A stretch of 64,000 bases of DNA from JACKII01 sp963807085 (GTDB lineage: Bacteria; Pseudomonadota; Alphaproteobacteria; Bin95). Below, piece by piece: positions 56,766 through 64,000 of the stretch. The stretch spans positions 1 to 64,000 of the forward strand of contig CAWEBB010000011.1 of the NCBI GenBank assembly GCA_963807085.1. Direction: 5' to 3'. Every line of letters begins with the position of its first letter. The first letter of the stretch is position 1. Under the pieces are notes generated by a model. It made no database searches, was not told the origin of the DNA, and saw only the letters and a program-made list of their open reading frames with translations. Position numbers and translations under genes: made by a program.

Positions 56766-57734
56766 GTGTTTACCTATGTGGTCAAGCGGATCTACCAGTC
56801 CGTCATCGTCATGCTGGCCGTGGCGCTGATTTCGTTCCTGTTATTCGCCTTCGTCGGCGATCCGGTTTCCAGCCTGGTCGGCCAGGATACCTCGCTGCAG
56901 GAGCGGGAGGCGATTCGCGAGGCACTGGGGCTGAACGATCCCTTCTACGTCCAGTTCGCGAACTTTGTCGGCAGCGCGGTCCAGGGCGATTTCGGGCAAA
57001 GCTGGTTCTGGAAAAAGCCGGTGCATGAGTTGATCGCGAGCCGCCTGCCCGCAACGCTGGAGATGGTCTTCGTCTCCGCCATCATCGCGATGGCCACGGG
57101 CGTGCTGCTGGGCGTGGTGACCGCCATCTACCGCTATCACTGGAGCTCGCGCGTGGTGTTGACAGCCTCGCTGGTGGGAGTGTCGCTGCCGACCTTTCTG
57201 GTGGGGATCGGCCTGATCTATCTGTTTTCCGTGAACCTCGGCTGGCTGCCGTCGTTCGGGCGCGGCGAGACGGTCGACCTCGGCTTCTGGCGAAGCGGCC
57301 TGCTGTCGGCAGACGGCTGGGCGCATATTATCATGCCCGCCTTCACCCTTTCCCTGTTCCAGATGACCCTGGTGCTGCGCCTGACCAGAACCGAAATGCT
57401 GGAGACGCTGCAAACCGATTTCATCAAGTTCGCCCGCGCCCGCGGCCTGGGCAAACGCACGGTGTATTACCGGCATGCGCTGCGCAACACATTGGTGCCG
57501 GTCATCACCATCGCCGGGTTGAATATCGGTCTGCTGGTAGCATTCTCCATCGTGACGGAGACGGTTTTTCAATATCCCGGGGTCGGGCTGATGTTCCTGA
57601 AGGCGGTGCAATTGGTCGATATTCCGGTGATGTCGGCATATCTGATGCTGGTCGCGCTGATCTTCGTCACCATCAATTTCCTGGTCGACATTTTGTACTT
57701 CGTCGTCGATCCCCGTCTTCGTACGCAAACTTGA
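56766..57734 (+). CDS. ABC transporter permease, dipeptide/oligopeptide type (DppB-like)
   Basis: 322 residues from GTG 56766 (VFTYVVKRIYQSVIVML), with AGGAGC about 6 nt upstream. Longer frames lack homology. The protein has six membrane helices. The EAA-like cytoplasmic loop is FIKFARARGLGKRTVYYRHALRN, seen here in part, and the gate segment reads PATLEMVFVSAIIAMATG. It is the first of two adjoining permeases for nickel/peptide/opine importers. No binding-protein or ATPase gene is next to it in the window. Confidence 0.9.
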   Translation: MFTYVVKRIYQSVIVMLAVALISFLLFAFVGDPVSSLVGQDTSLQEREAIREALGLNDPFYVQFANFVGSAVQGDFGQSWFWKKPVHELIASRLPATLEMVFVSAIIAMATGVLLGVVTAIYRYHWSSRVVLTASLVGVSLPTFLVGIGLIYLFSVNLGWLPSFGRGETVDLGFWRSGLLSADGWAHIIMPAFTLSLFQMTLVLRLTRTEMLETLQTDFIKFARARGLGKRTVYYRHALRNTLVPVITIAGLNIGLLVAFSIVTETVFQYPGVGLMFLKAVQLVDIPVMSAYLMLVALIFVTINFLVDILYFVVDPRLRTQT

Positions 57735-57748
57735 GGGAGACGCAAGCC

Positions 57749-58704
57749 ATGGCCGAAAAAGAGCAATCGCGGCTCCGCGTGTTCCTCGACAGCGATCTGG
57801 TTCACAGCTTCCTGCGCTCGCCGCTGGCGATCATTGCGACGCTGGCTACCCTCGCCTGTTTCGCCGCCGCCGCCTTGGCGCCCGTAATCTCGCCCCATTG
57901 CGTGGAGCCGGTCTGCCTGGACCTGATGAACGGCCTGAACCCGCCCGGCATGGACTGAATACGGCGACCCCTCGTTTCCGTTGGGAACCGATCGAGCAGG
58001 GCCGAGACCTTCTGTCGGCAATCTTCTATGCCTCGCGCATCTCGCTGGTGGTCGGATTTGCGGCGGTGGCCTTTGGCTTGGTCGTGGGAGTCGGCCTTGG
58101 CGTGATCGCTGGCTATTTCGGCGGCTGGGTGGATTCGCTGATCATGCGCCTTGCCGACATGCAGTTGACCTTCCCGAACATTCTGGTGGCGTTGCTGATC
58201 GCCGGCGTCGTGCGCTCCGTCATCACCGATCTTGCCGGAAGGGGTATTCTGACCGGCCTTCAGTTCGAAGACGTGGCGGTGTTCGTGCTGATCCTCGCCA
58301 TCGGCCTTGCGGACTGGCCGCGCTTTGCCCGCGTCGCCCGCGGCGCCACGATGGTTGAGCTGAACAAGGGCTATGTCTCGGCCGCAAAGGTTCTGGGATT
58401 GCCCGCCCGCCGTATCATGATGTACCATGTCTTGCCCAACCTGATGGGCCCGGTTTTGGTGATCGCCACAATCGGCCTGGCACTGGCAATCATCTCGGAA
58501 GCGACTTTGTCCTTCCTGGGCGTTGGCGTGCCGCCGACCAACCCCTCGCTCGGAACGTTGATCCGGATCGGCAACGAGTACCTTTTCTCCGGCGAGTGGT
58601 GGATCACCCTGTTTCCGGCCATCGCGCTGGTGGTGCTGGTGCTTTCGGTCAACATCATCGGCGACTGGCTGCGCGACGCGCTGAACCCGAAATTGCGCCG
58701 CTGA
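57749..58704 (+). CDS. ABC transporter permease, DppC-like, with two apparent insertions
   Basis: ATG 57749 (MAEKEQSRLRVFLDS) follows GAGGGAGA. The first 68 residues reach NGLNPPGM, then an extra base near 57952 creates a stop. The true frame reads TEYGDPSFPLGTDRAG to a second extra base near 58002, then RDLLSAIFYASRISLVVGF. From there it is a normal DppC permease with the loop VSAAKVLGLPARRIMMYHVL. About 317 residues result. Both slips are single G/C gains, so sequence error is more likely than a pseudogene. Confidence 0.85.
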
Positions 58705-58995
58705 AGACGGCCGGAGCGGCGCTCAATCCGGCGTGCGCGCCGCCCGTTCCCGGGATGTTGCGGCGTGATAGGCGGACATTTGGCCGTTGCTATCAGGGCC
58801 GTTCCGAATCACGCGGCTTGCTGAAACACCAGCGTAAGATAGGACGAAAGATACTTTTTTCGCCGTTGCTACAGAGACTTGTGGAAATTACGGGTAGGCC
58901 TTTCAAATTTTTCTTCTATTATTTGTGTATATACCCATATCATACCATACCAACATGGCCGAAGAGCTAGCGCGCAGCGAACAGAGGAGCAGTCA
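58705..58995. other. intergenic gap with an AT-rich stretch
   Basis: The part up to about 58895 is GC-rich and featureless. From 58897 to 58960 the sequence turns AT-rich (TTTCAAATTTTTCTTCTATT, then GTGTATATACCC), just upstream of the small gene at 58996. A promoter there is likely, but I could not fix its boxes. Confidence 0.4.
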
Positions 58996-59289
58996 ATGGT
59001 TCGGCAGGTTTTTGCGGACGGCATTACTAACGTTACATTCACCGGCGGAATGGTGCGGATCGATTTGGCCTCCGTACCGGCCGGACCGACCCACGGAAAA
59101 GAGCCGGGGCCTTTGGAGATCCACGATCGCGTGGTGTTGACTCCCCAGGCGTTCCTCCGCTCCATGCGGCTGCTCGACGACATCTTGAAGAAGATGGTTG
59201 CTGCGGGCGTCTATAATCCCGCGACATCGTCGCAAAAGAAGGATGATGGGAAGGACGCCGAAACGCTCCGCATCGATGCCGTTCATTGA
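58996..59289 (+). CDS. conserved-looking small protein, DUF3467-like at best
   Basis: 97 residues from ATG 58996 (MVRQVFADGITNVTFTGGM), with GAGGAG 7 nt upstream; a longer frame starts at 58879 without support. Strands VRIDLASV and HDRVVLTPQAFLRSMRLLDD followed by a helix resemble the small beta-sandwich DUF3467 proteins, in which TPxxA precedes a helix. The C-terminus is Lys/Asp-rich. I cannot name a function. The GC content rises sharply at its start. Confidence 0.5.
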   Translation: MVRQVFADGITNVTFTGGMVRIDLASVPAGPTHGKEPGPLEIHDRVVLTPQAFLRSMRLLDDILKKMVAAGVYNPATSSQKKDDGKDAETLRIDAVH

Positions 59290-59304
59290 AACGCCGGCCG
59301 GTTC

Positions 59305-59850
59305 TCAAGCCTGGCGCTGGGGCACATGCTCCAGAAGGCGCGGCATGATCTCGACGAAATTGCAGGGGCCGAACCGGTTATCCAGCTGATTGGCCAGGAT
59401 ATCGTCCCAGCCATCCTTCACCGCCCCCGTGGAACCCGGCAGGGCGAACAAATATGTGCCGCCGGCCACACCCGCCGTGGCGCGGCTTTGGATGGTTGAC
59501 GTGCCGATCTTCTGATAGCTGATCCAGCGGAACAGTTCGCCAAAGCCGGCGATTTCCTTTTCATAGACGCTGGCGAACGCCTCCGGCGTTACGTCCCGGC
59601 CCGTCACGCCGGTTCCGCCGGTCGAGATCACGCAATCAACATGCGCGTCAGCAATCCACCGGCGCAATTGAGCGGCGATGGCCTCCACCTCATCTTTCAC
59701 AATGGCACGGTCCACCAACTGGTGGCCCGCGCTCTGCACTCTTTCGACGAGCGTATCGCCGGAGCGATCATCCGCCGCCGTGCGGGTGTCGGATACGGTC
59801 ATCACCGCGATATTAACGGGGACAAAGGGACGGCTTTCATCGATAGCCAT
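59305..59850 (-). CDS. moaB: molybdenum cofactor biosynthesis protein MoaB
   Basis: 181 residues with the MoaB/Mog molybdopterin-binding fold: VNIAVMTVSDTRTAADDRSG, then the key CVISTGGTGVTGRDVTPEA loop, and ALPGSTGAVKDGWDDILANQ. It adenylylates molybdopterin for molybdenum insertion, or acts as a related MPT-binding protein. Its start overlaps the 3' end of the lytic transglycosylase by 14 bp, so the two are cotranscribed although functionally unrelated. Confidence 0.93.
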   Translation of the reverse strand: MAIDESRPFVPVNIAVMTVSDTRTAADDRSGDTLVERVQSAGHQLVDRAIVKDEVEAIAAQLRRWIADAHVDCVISTGGTGVTGRDVTPEAFASVYEKEIAGFGELFRWISYQKIGTSTIQSRATAGVAGGTYLFALPGSTGAVKDGWDDILANQLDNRFGPCNFVEIMPRLLEHVPQRQA

Positions 59851-61660
59851 TGGGCCGTTCTCCTGCTATTTCAACGCCGGAACCATCCAGCGCTACATAT
59901 TTCGGCCAGCGGTCGTTGACAAGATGGTGCAACGAGGGGGTCGGCTGGCCCAGCCGCTGCCGGTAGGCCCAGAAATTGGCCATGACCCGTTCGACGAATA
60001 ACCGCGTCTCTAGCCATGGCAATGTCTCGATGAACATCAACGGGTCGTCCGCCAACTGGCCCCGCCTGTCCCATTTCTGCAGGTTGCCGACGCCGGCGTT
60101 ATAGGCCGCGAGCAGCCGGAACAGATCGTGGCCGACATGGCCTTTGCGCATCAGATAGCGCAAATAGCGCTGGCCGAGCGCCAGGTTCATCGGAGGTTCA
60201 TAAAGATAGTCCCGCGAAGAGCCATCGAACCGTTTTTCTCCGGCCATGTAATTGGCTGTCGCCGGCATCAGTTGCATCAATCCCCTGGCGCCCGCACCGC
60301 TGGTGGCGCGCGGGTTAAACACGGATTCCTGCCGGACGAATGCCCAGATCAGCGCTTGGTCGACCGTCAAACCTTCGCTCGGCCGCCAGTCCGGCTGTGG
60401 ATAAAGCGCCGACGGCGGCGCTTCCTTCCGGAAGCCAGTGGAAAGCCGGAACGCGCCGCGAACCGCCGTCTGCGGCAACCGCAGATAACCGGCCACCCGG
60501 GTCAGAACGCCGGTCAACTCCGGTCCTGCATCACCCAGATACTGCAACAACTCCTCATCGGCCCGCTGGATCTCGCCGACCTGGGCCAGGGCCAGGGCCC
60601 GGCGGCCGCCCTTCAGCGATAGGATGCGCGCGCGGTCGCGTGCCGATGCGGGATCGGAGCGGGACATCTCCGGACTGCGGTAGCCGAGCTTCGCTCCTGC
60701 AAGCTGGCCATAAAATGTAAACCGGTACTGGGCTGCGATGCGCCACCAGTTCGCGGCGGCACGCACTTGGCCGAGTTTCTTCAGCGAGCGGCCCGCCCAA
60801 AAGGCACCGGCAGCGGCGTTCCACTCGCCCGCATGGCGCGATTCCGCGTGCAGGGCGAAATGCCGGGCAGCCTCGCCAAACCGGTTCAGCCGATAGGCCG
60901 CGAGGCCGGCCACCCAGTCCGGCAGCGACGTCTTGCTGCGCGATCGGTTCGCCGCCCATTGGGCAAGCTTCAGCGCGCCGGCGGCGTCTTTGTTGATCAG
61001 GCGGGCAAACGCCACCTTGGCCCGGAGCCGGTCGCTGGGTCCGGCGCCCAGCGGAGAGGCCCATATCGCCTTTTCCGCCTCCGCCAGGTCGCCCGCGGAA
61101 ATCAGCTTCAATATCGGTGCCGCCAAGGCCCGATTGCTGGCGGCCAGGCTTATAACAGCGCCCGACCGTTCCCCGATAAAATGCCGCAAATGCTCCTTGC
61201 CGTGCACGGGCAATTGCAGCGGGCCTGCCTCTGGAGGCCGTCGGCGGTGTGCGAGGGCATAAATTCGATAGGCGCCGGGATGGTCGGCATAACGCTCCAT
61301 CCAATCACGGAGTTCGTCATAGCTGGAGCGGTAGCTGGTCGGATGCATAAGGCGTTGAAAGCGCACATGCCCCAACAGAATCGGGTTGCTCAAACCCCCA
61401 ATAAGTTGGTTTGCCGTCTTCCACCGGCCCGCAAGCTGCGCTGCGAAAATGCGGCGATAGAGAGTTTCGTCTCCGGCGGACAATGGCCGCCATGACCCGG
61501 CAACACTCGCGGTTGACGCCGCGGCAACCGGCATGTGGTCGGGTTTGGGCTGAGGTACCGGACCTGCGCTGACCGCGGCCGAACAGACAAGCACACTAGC
61601 CCCGCCGATCAACCCCCGGCGGGCAAACGCACTCAGTCTGGCGAGAAACGTCAGCGACAT
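59837..61660 (-). CDS. soluble lytic murein transglycosylase (Slt70-like)
   Basis: 607 residues from ATG 61660, preceded by ACGGAG; a GTG at 61672 would add four. An N-terminal signal peptide (FARRGLIGGASVLVCSAAVS) exports it to the periplasm. A long superhelical part with AWASPL- and LAAYRLNRFGEAARHF-like helices precedes the SLT domain. The catalytic glutamate is in FVRQESVFNPRATSGAGARG, followed by LMQLMPATANYMAGEKRF and RLLAAYNAGVGNLQKW. It cleaves peptidoglycan glycan strands, forming anhydromuropeptides. Confidence 0.92.
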   Translation of the reverse strand: MSLTFLARLSAFARRGLIGGASVLVCSAAVSAGPVPQPKPDHMPVAAASTASVAGSWRPLSAGDETLYRRIFAAQLAGRWKTANQLIGGLSNPILLGHVRFQRLMHPTSYRSSYDELRDWMERYADHPGAYRIYALAHRRRPPEAGPLQLPVHGKEHLRHFIGERSGAVISLAASNRALAAPILKLISAGDLAEAEKAIWASPLGAGPSDRLRAKVAFARLINKDAAGALKLAQWAANRSRSKTSLPDWVAGLAAYRLNRFGEAARHFALHAESRHAGEWNAAAGAFWAGRSLKKLGQVRAAANWWRIAAQYRFTFYGQLAGAKLGYRSPEMSRSDPASARDRARILSLKGGRRALALAQVGEIQRADEELLQYLGDAGPELTGVLTRVAGYLRLPQTAVRGAFRLSTGFRKEAPPSALYPQPDWRPSEGLTVDQALIWAFVRQESVFNPRATSGAGARGLMQLMPATANYMAGEKRFDGSSRDYLYEPPMNLALGQRYLRYLMRKGHVGHDLFRLLAAYNAGVGNLQKWDRRGQLADDPLMFIETLPWLETRLFVERVMANFWAYRQRLGQPTPSLHHLVNDRWPKYVALDGSGVEIAGERPNGYR

Positions 61661-61738
61661 AATCTCCGTCACATCGATGTTCGCGGTATGCGAAAGACAG
61701 GTTGCTTACCGCATATTGGACCGGTCGGTAAGCGTTTG

Positions 61739-62542
61739 TTAAGCGGCTACCTCGGTCAATCGGTCCCGGATCGCCTGAAGATCATGCCACGCCTCTCTTT
61801 TTTGGGCTGGCGAGCGCAACAGATAGGCCGGGTGAAACGTCGGCATGGCGGGGATCGGCGACCCGGCCTCGCCCGCAACTACCTCAGCGTTCACATCAAA
61901 CCAACGCCCGCGCAGGCGCATGATGCCCTCGGTTCGTTGCAGTACCGTCTTGGCGGCCGCTCCGCCGACAAGCATCAGGACTTTCGGCCGGATCAGCGCG
62001 ATCTGCCGCAGCATGAAGGGGTAGCAGGCCAGCACCTCCTGCGGCGTCGGCGTGCGGTTGCCGGGCGGGCGCCAGTAGATCGTGTTGGTGATGTAAACTT
62101 GCTCGCGCGCCAGGCCGATGGCCGCCAGCATCCGGCCGAGCAATTGGCCCGATGGCCCGACAAACGGCTCGCCCTTCCGGTCCTCTTCCTCGCCGGGCGC
62201 CTCGCCGATAATCATCAAGTCCGCATCGGCCGGCCCCACGCCATAAACCGTATTCATGGCCGTCGCCTTCAACGCGCAGCCATCGAAAGTATCCAACCGC
62301 GCCCGCAACCCGGCCAAGTTATCGATAGCGGCCAATTCCGCCGCCAGGGCCGCCGGCGCCTGCGGTGCAGGCATCGGCAGCAGCGAGGGCGTCGTCGCCG
62401 TCGGCCCCGGGTTAGGCGCTGGCGGCGCAGACGACCCGGCCAATGAGGCGGGCGCTGCGGTCCTGTCCCAGGCGCGATCGGCGATAACCTCGTCGACGCC
62501 GGCATCCAAATACCATTGTAAGACCGCCAATTCGGTGCTCAT
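61739..62542 (-). CDS. family 4 uracil-DNA glycosylase
   Basis: 267 residues from ATG 62542 (MSTELAVLQWYLDAGVDE); a longer frame adds ten residues. A Pro/Ala-rich linker (about 40-80) precedes the core. Motif 1 is MIIGEAPGEEEDRKGEPFVG, and the motif-2 region is FHPAYLLRSPAQKREAW. The family-4 iron-sulfur cysteines appear as C in FDGCALKATAMN and LACYPFMLRQIALIRP, while the first of the usual CxxC pair is replaced. It removes uracil from DNA. Confidence 0.88.
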   Translation of the reverse strand: MSTELAVLQWYLDAGVDEVIADRAWDRTAAPASLAGSSAPPAPNPGPTATTPSLLPMPAPQAPAALAAELAAIDNLAGLRARLDTFDGCALKATAMNTVYGVGPADADLMIIGEAPGEEEDRKGEPFVGPSGQLLGRMLAAIGLAREQVYITNTIYWRPPGNRTPTPQEVLACYPFMLRQIALIRPKVLMLVGGAAAKTVLQRTEGIMRLRGRWFDVNAEVVAGEAGSPIPAMPTFHPAYLLRSPAQKREAWHDLQAIRDRLTEVAA

Positions 62543-62588
62543 GAACAAGCTTCTCTGCCCTCTAGCCCGCATTTCTCACAAAGGGAGA

Positions 62589-62665
62589 TGCATCGGGGTC
62601 TGAAATCGGCAAAAATGTAAGTGCAACCAAACACTTATTCCTCTTTCAGCGGAGCCCCCGATGCA
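62589..62665 (+). promoter_or_regulatory. leader hairpin masking the IS1380 transposase start
   Basis: TGCATCGGGG (62589-62598) is the perfect reverse complement of CCCCGATGCA (62656-62665), which contains the transposase ATG (62661). A second paired block, CTGAAA (62600-62605) with TTTCAG (62644-62649), extends the stem. The Shine-Dalgarno GGAG (62651-62654) sits in a bulge. Transcripts entering from outside would thus hide the start codon, a known way for IS elements to limit transposase. Confidence 0.6.
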
Positions 62666-64000
62666 GACAGAGTGTAACCCGGAACCGATGCTGTTTGCAC
62701 GCCTTGATCGCCGCGAGGTGGTTGCGGATTTCGGCGGCGGCGCGATGACCTCGGATGCCGGCGCGTTGCTGCTGGGCGCGACGGACAAGGCGATCAATCT
62801 GGTCGAGCGCTTTGCCGGTTGCTTCAGCGACGGGCGGGCGGCGGAGCGGGTGGTTCACGACGTGCCGGCCCTGGTCGGCCAGCGCGTGTTCGCTATCGCG
62901 CTGGGGTACGAGGACGTGGCCGATCACGACGACCTGCGCCGCGATCCGGTGCTTGGGGCGGTGCTGGGCAAGCTGGAGGCGCACCGGTCCACTTGCGCGC
63001 CGCTCGCCGGCAAGAGCACGCTGAACCGGCTGGAGCACGCACCCACAGAAGAGCATCGCTACCACAAGATCGCTCATGATCCCGGCGCCATTGAGGCGGC
63101 CTTCGTCGATCTGTTCCTGGACGCACATACGCGCGCGCCGGCGCGCATCACGCTCGACCTGGACGCCACGGACGATCCGATCCACGGCCGTCAGGAAGGG
63201 CGCTTCTTTCACGGCTACTACGATTGTTACTGCTACCTGCCGCTTTACGTGTTCTGCGGCGATCACCTGCTGGCGGCCAAGCTGCGGCGCTCGAACATCG
63301 ACGCCAGCGCCGGCGCGGTCGAGGAGATCGCCCGGATCGTCGCCCACATCCGGGAACGCTGGCCGCGGGTGAAGGTGCTGCTGCGCGCCGACAGCGGCTT
63401 TGCCCGCGAGGCGCTGATGGCCTGGTGCGAGGCCAACAGGGTCGATTATCTGTTTGGCCTGGCGCGCAACAGCCGCCTGGTGGACCGGATCTACGTCGAC
63501 CTGGCCTGGGCCGAGGACGAGGCCGGGCGCACCGGCCACTCTGCCCGCCGCTTCGCCGACTTCCGCTGGACGACACGGGACAGTTGGAGCCGCCGCCGGC
63601 GGGTCGTCGCCAAGGCCGAGTGGATGCCGGGCCGCGGCGAAAACGGCGCCAACCCGCGGTTCGTGGTCACCTCGCTGCCGGCCAAGGACCTGGACGCCCG
63701 CACCCTCTACGAGCGCCTCTACTGCGCCCGCGGCGACATGGAAAACCGGATCAAGGAATGCCAGCTCGACCTGTTTGCCGACCGCACCAGCGCGGCCACC
63801 ATGAAGGCCAACCAACTGCGCCTCTGGTTCGCCTCGATGGCCTACGTGCTGCTGGCCTCACTGCGCCGGATCGCGCTGGCGCATACCCGGCTGGCCAAGG
63901 CAACCTGCGGCACGCTGCGTCTGAAACTGCTGAAAATCGGCGCCCAGGTGACCATCACCGTCCGCCGCATCCGCATCGCCATGGCGTCGGCCTGCCCCTA
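62661..64000 (+). CDS. IS1380-family transposase, cut by window end
   Basis: An open frame runs from ATG 62661 (MQTECNPEPMLFARLDRRE) to the window end without a stop, giving 446 codons, close to full length. GGAG lies 6 nt upstream. Catalytic acids are seen in ITLDLDATDDPIHGRQEGRF (first Asp), VKVLLRADSGFAREALMAWC (second Asp), and RGDMENRIKECQLDLFADRT (Glu). FHGYYDCYCYLPLYVFCGDH is typical of the family. The left end of the element lies between 62543 and 62660; the right end is outside. Confidence 0.92.
   Translation, partial: MQTECNPEPMLFARLDRREVVADFGGGAMTSDAGALLLGATDKAINLVERFAGCFSDGRAAERVVHDVPALVGQRVFAIALGYEDVADHDDLRRDPVLGAVLGKLEAHRSTCAPLAGKSTLNRLEHAPTEEHRYHKIAHDPGAIEAAFVDLFLDAHTRAPARITLDLDATDDPIHGRQEGRFFHGYYDCYCYLPLYVFCGDHLLAAKLRRSNIDASAGAVEEIARIVAHIRERWPRVKVLLRADSGFAREALMAWCEANRVDYLFGLARNSRLVDRIYVDLAWAEDEAGRTGHSARRFADFRWTTRDSWSRRRRVVAKAEWMPGRGENGANPRFVVTSLPAKDLDARTLYERLYCARGDMENRIKECQLDLFADRTSAATMKANQLRLWFASMAYVLLASLRRIALAHTRLAKATCGTLRLKLLKIGAQVTITVRRIRIAMASACP

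Overview
The window looks like a chromosomal segment of a GC-rich alphaproteobacterium, probably Rhodospirillales-like. The best evidence is the conserved block ubiB, ubiE / mutM, enoyl-CoA hydratase, rpsT, dnaA (3.5-10.3 kb), supported by dnaK-dnaJ, a TRAP operon, a CYP153-like P450 pair and high-GC codon use. I saw no rRNA, tRNA, CRISPR array or prophage. Exact taxonomy is inference.

Layout. 0-3.4 kb: a methyltransferase cut by the window edge, a truncated aminotransferase relic, a decayed cyclase-TPR pseudogene and an intact class III aminotransferase. 3.5-13.1 kb: ubiquinone genes, mutM, an enoyl-CoA hydratase, rpsT with a clear promoter and terminator, a rhodanese gene overlapping dnaA, then aconitase. 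13.1-14.5 kb: a graveyard of an IS256-type relic, an IS5-type relic and a truncated AEC transporter. 14.5-19.1 kb: a minus-strand oxidoreductase operon. 19.2-30.4 kb: a catabolic and detoxification stretch with an AEC carrier, SCP2-like and VOC proteins, hydrolases, a persulfide-dioxygenase-like MBL plus rhodanese pair, an MFS exporter, two tandem CYP153-like P450s and a hydrolase-OsmC fusion.

30.5-32.3 kb: a NUDIX hydrolase gene split by an IS1595-type element. Its 12-bp terminal inverted repeats and 8-bp target duplication can be read directly, and removing the element restores a 201-residue protein. 32.4-36.3 kb: an epimerase, isovaleryl-CoA dehydrogenase and two unknown proteins, one with an Ala/Asp/Tyr repeat tract. 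36.4-40.8 kb: a TRAP transporter operon with a SnoaL-like protein and a D-2-hydroxyacid dehydrogenase. 41.1-48.1 kb: a DUF815 ATPase, DUF998 and DUF1848 proteins, dnaK-dnaJ with a candidate heat-shock promoter and an intercistronic terminator, and a frameshifted phosphoesterase. 48.2-58.7 kb: a MetE-like enzyme, a GT39-like glycosyltransferase, an amide/carbamoyl hydrolase cluster, an acyl-CoA ligase and a dipeptide-type ABC permease pair. 59-64 kb: moaB, a lytic transglycosylase, a family 4 uracil-DNA glycosylase and an IS1380-type transposase running off the end.

A recurring theme is single extra G/C bases that break otherwise well-conserved genes (acnA twice, dnaK, dnaJ, dctP, the DUF815 ATPase, the dppC-like permease twice, the phosphoesterase). 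Essential chaperone and TCA genes are among them, so these are more likely sequence errors than real pseudogenes. The cyclase and the IS relics are decayed by more than single extra bases and do look genuinely dead. I found no clear-cut new defence or biosynthetic system. The best leads are the rhodanese-dnaA translational coupling, the clean IS insertion in the NUDIX gene, the start-masking hairpin of the IS1380 transposase, an orphan VPLPA-type sorting tail, and the P450 pair.
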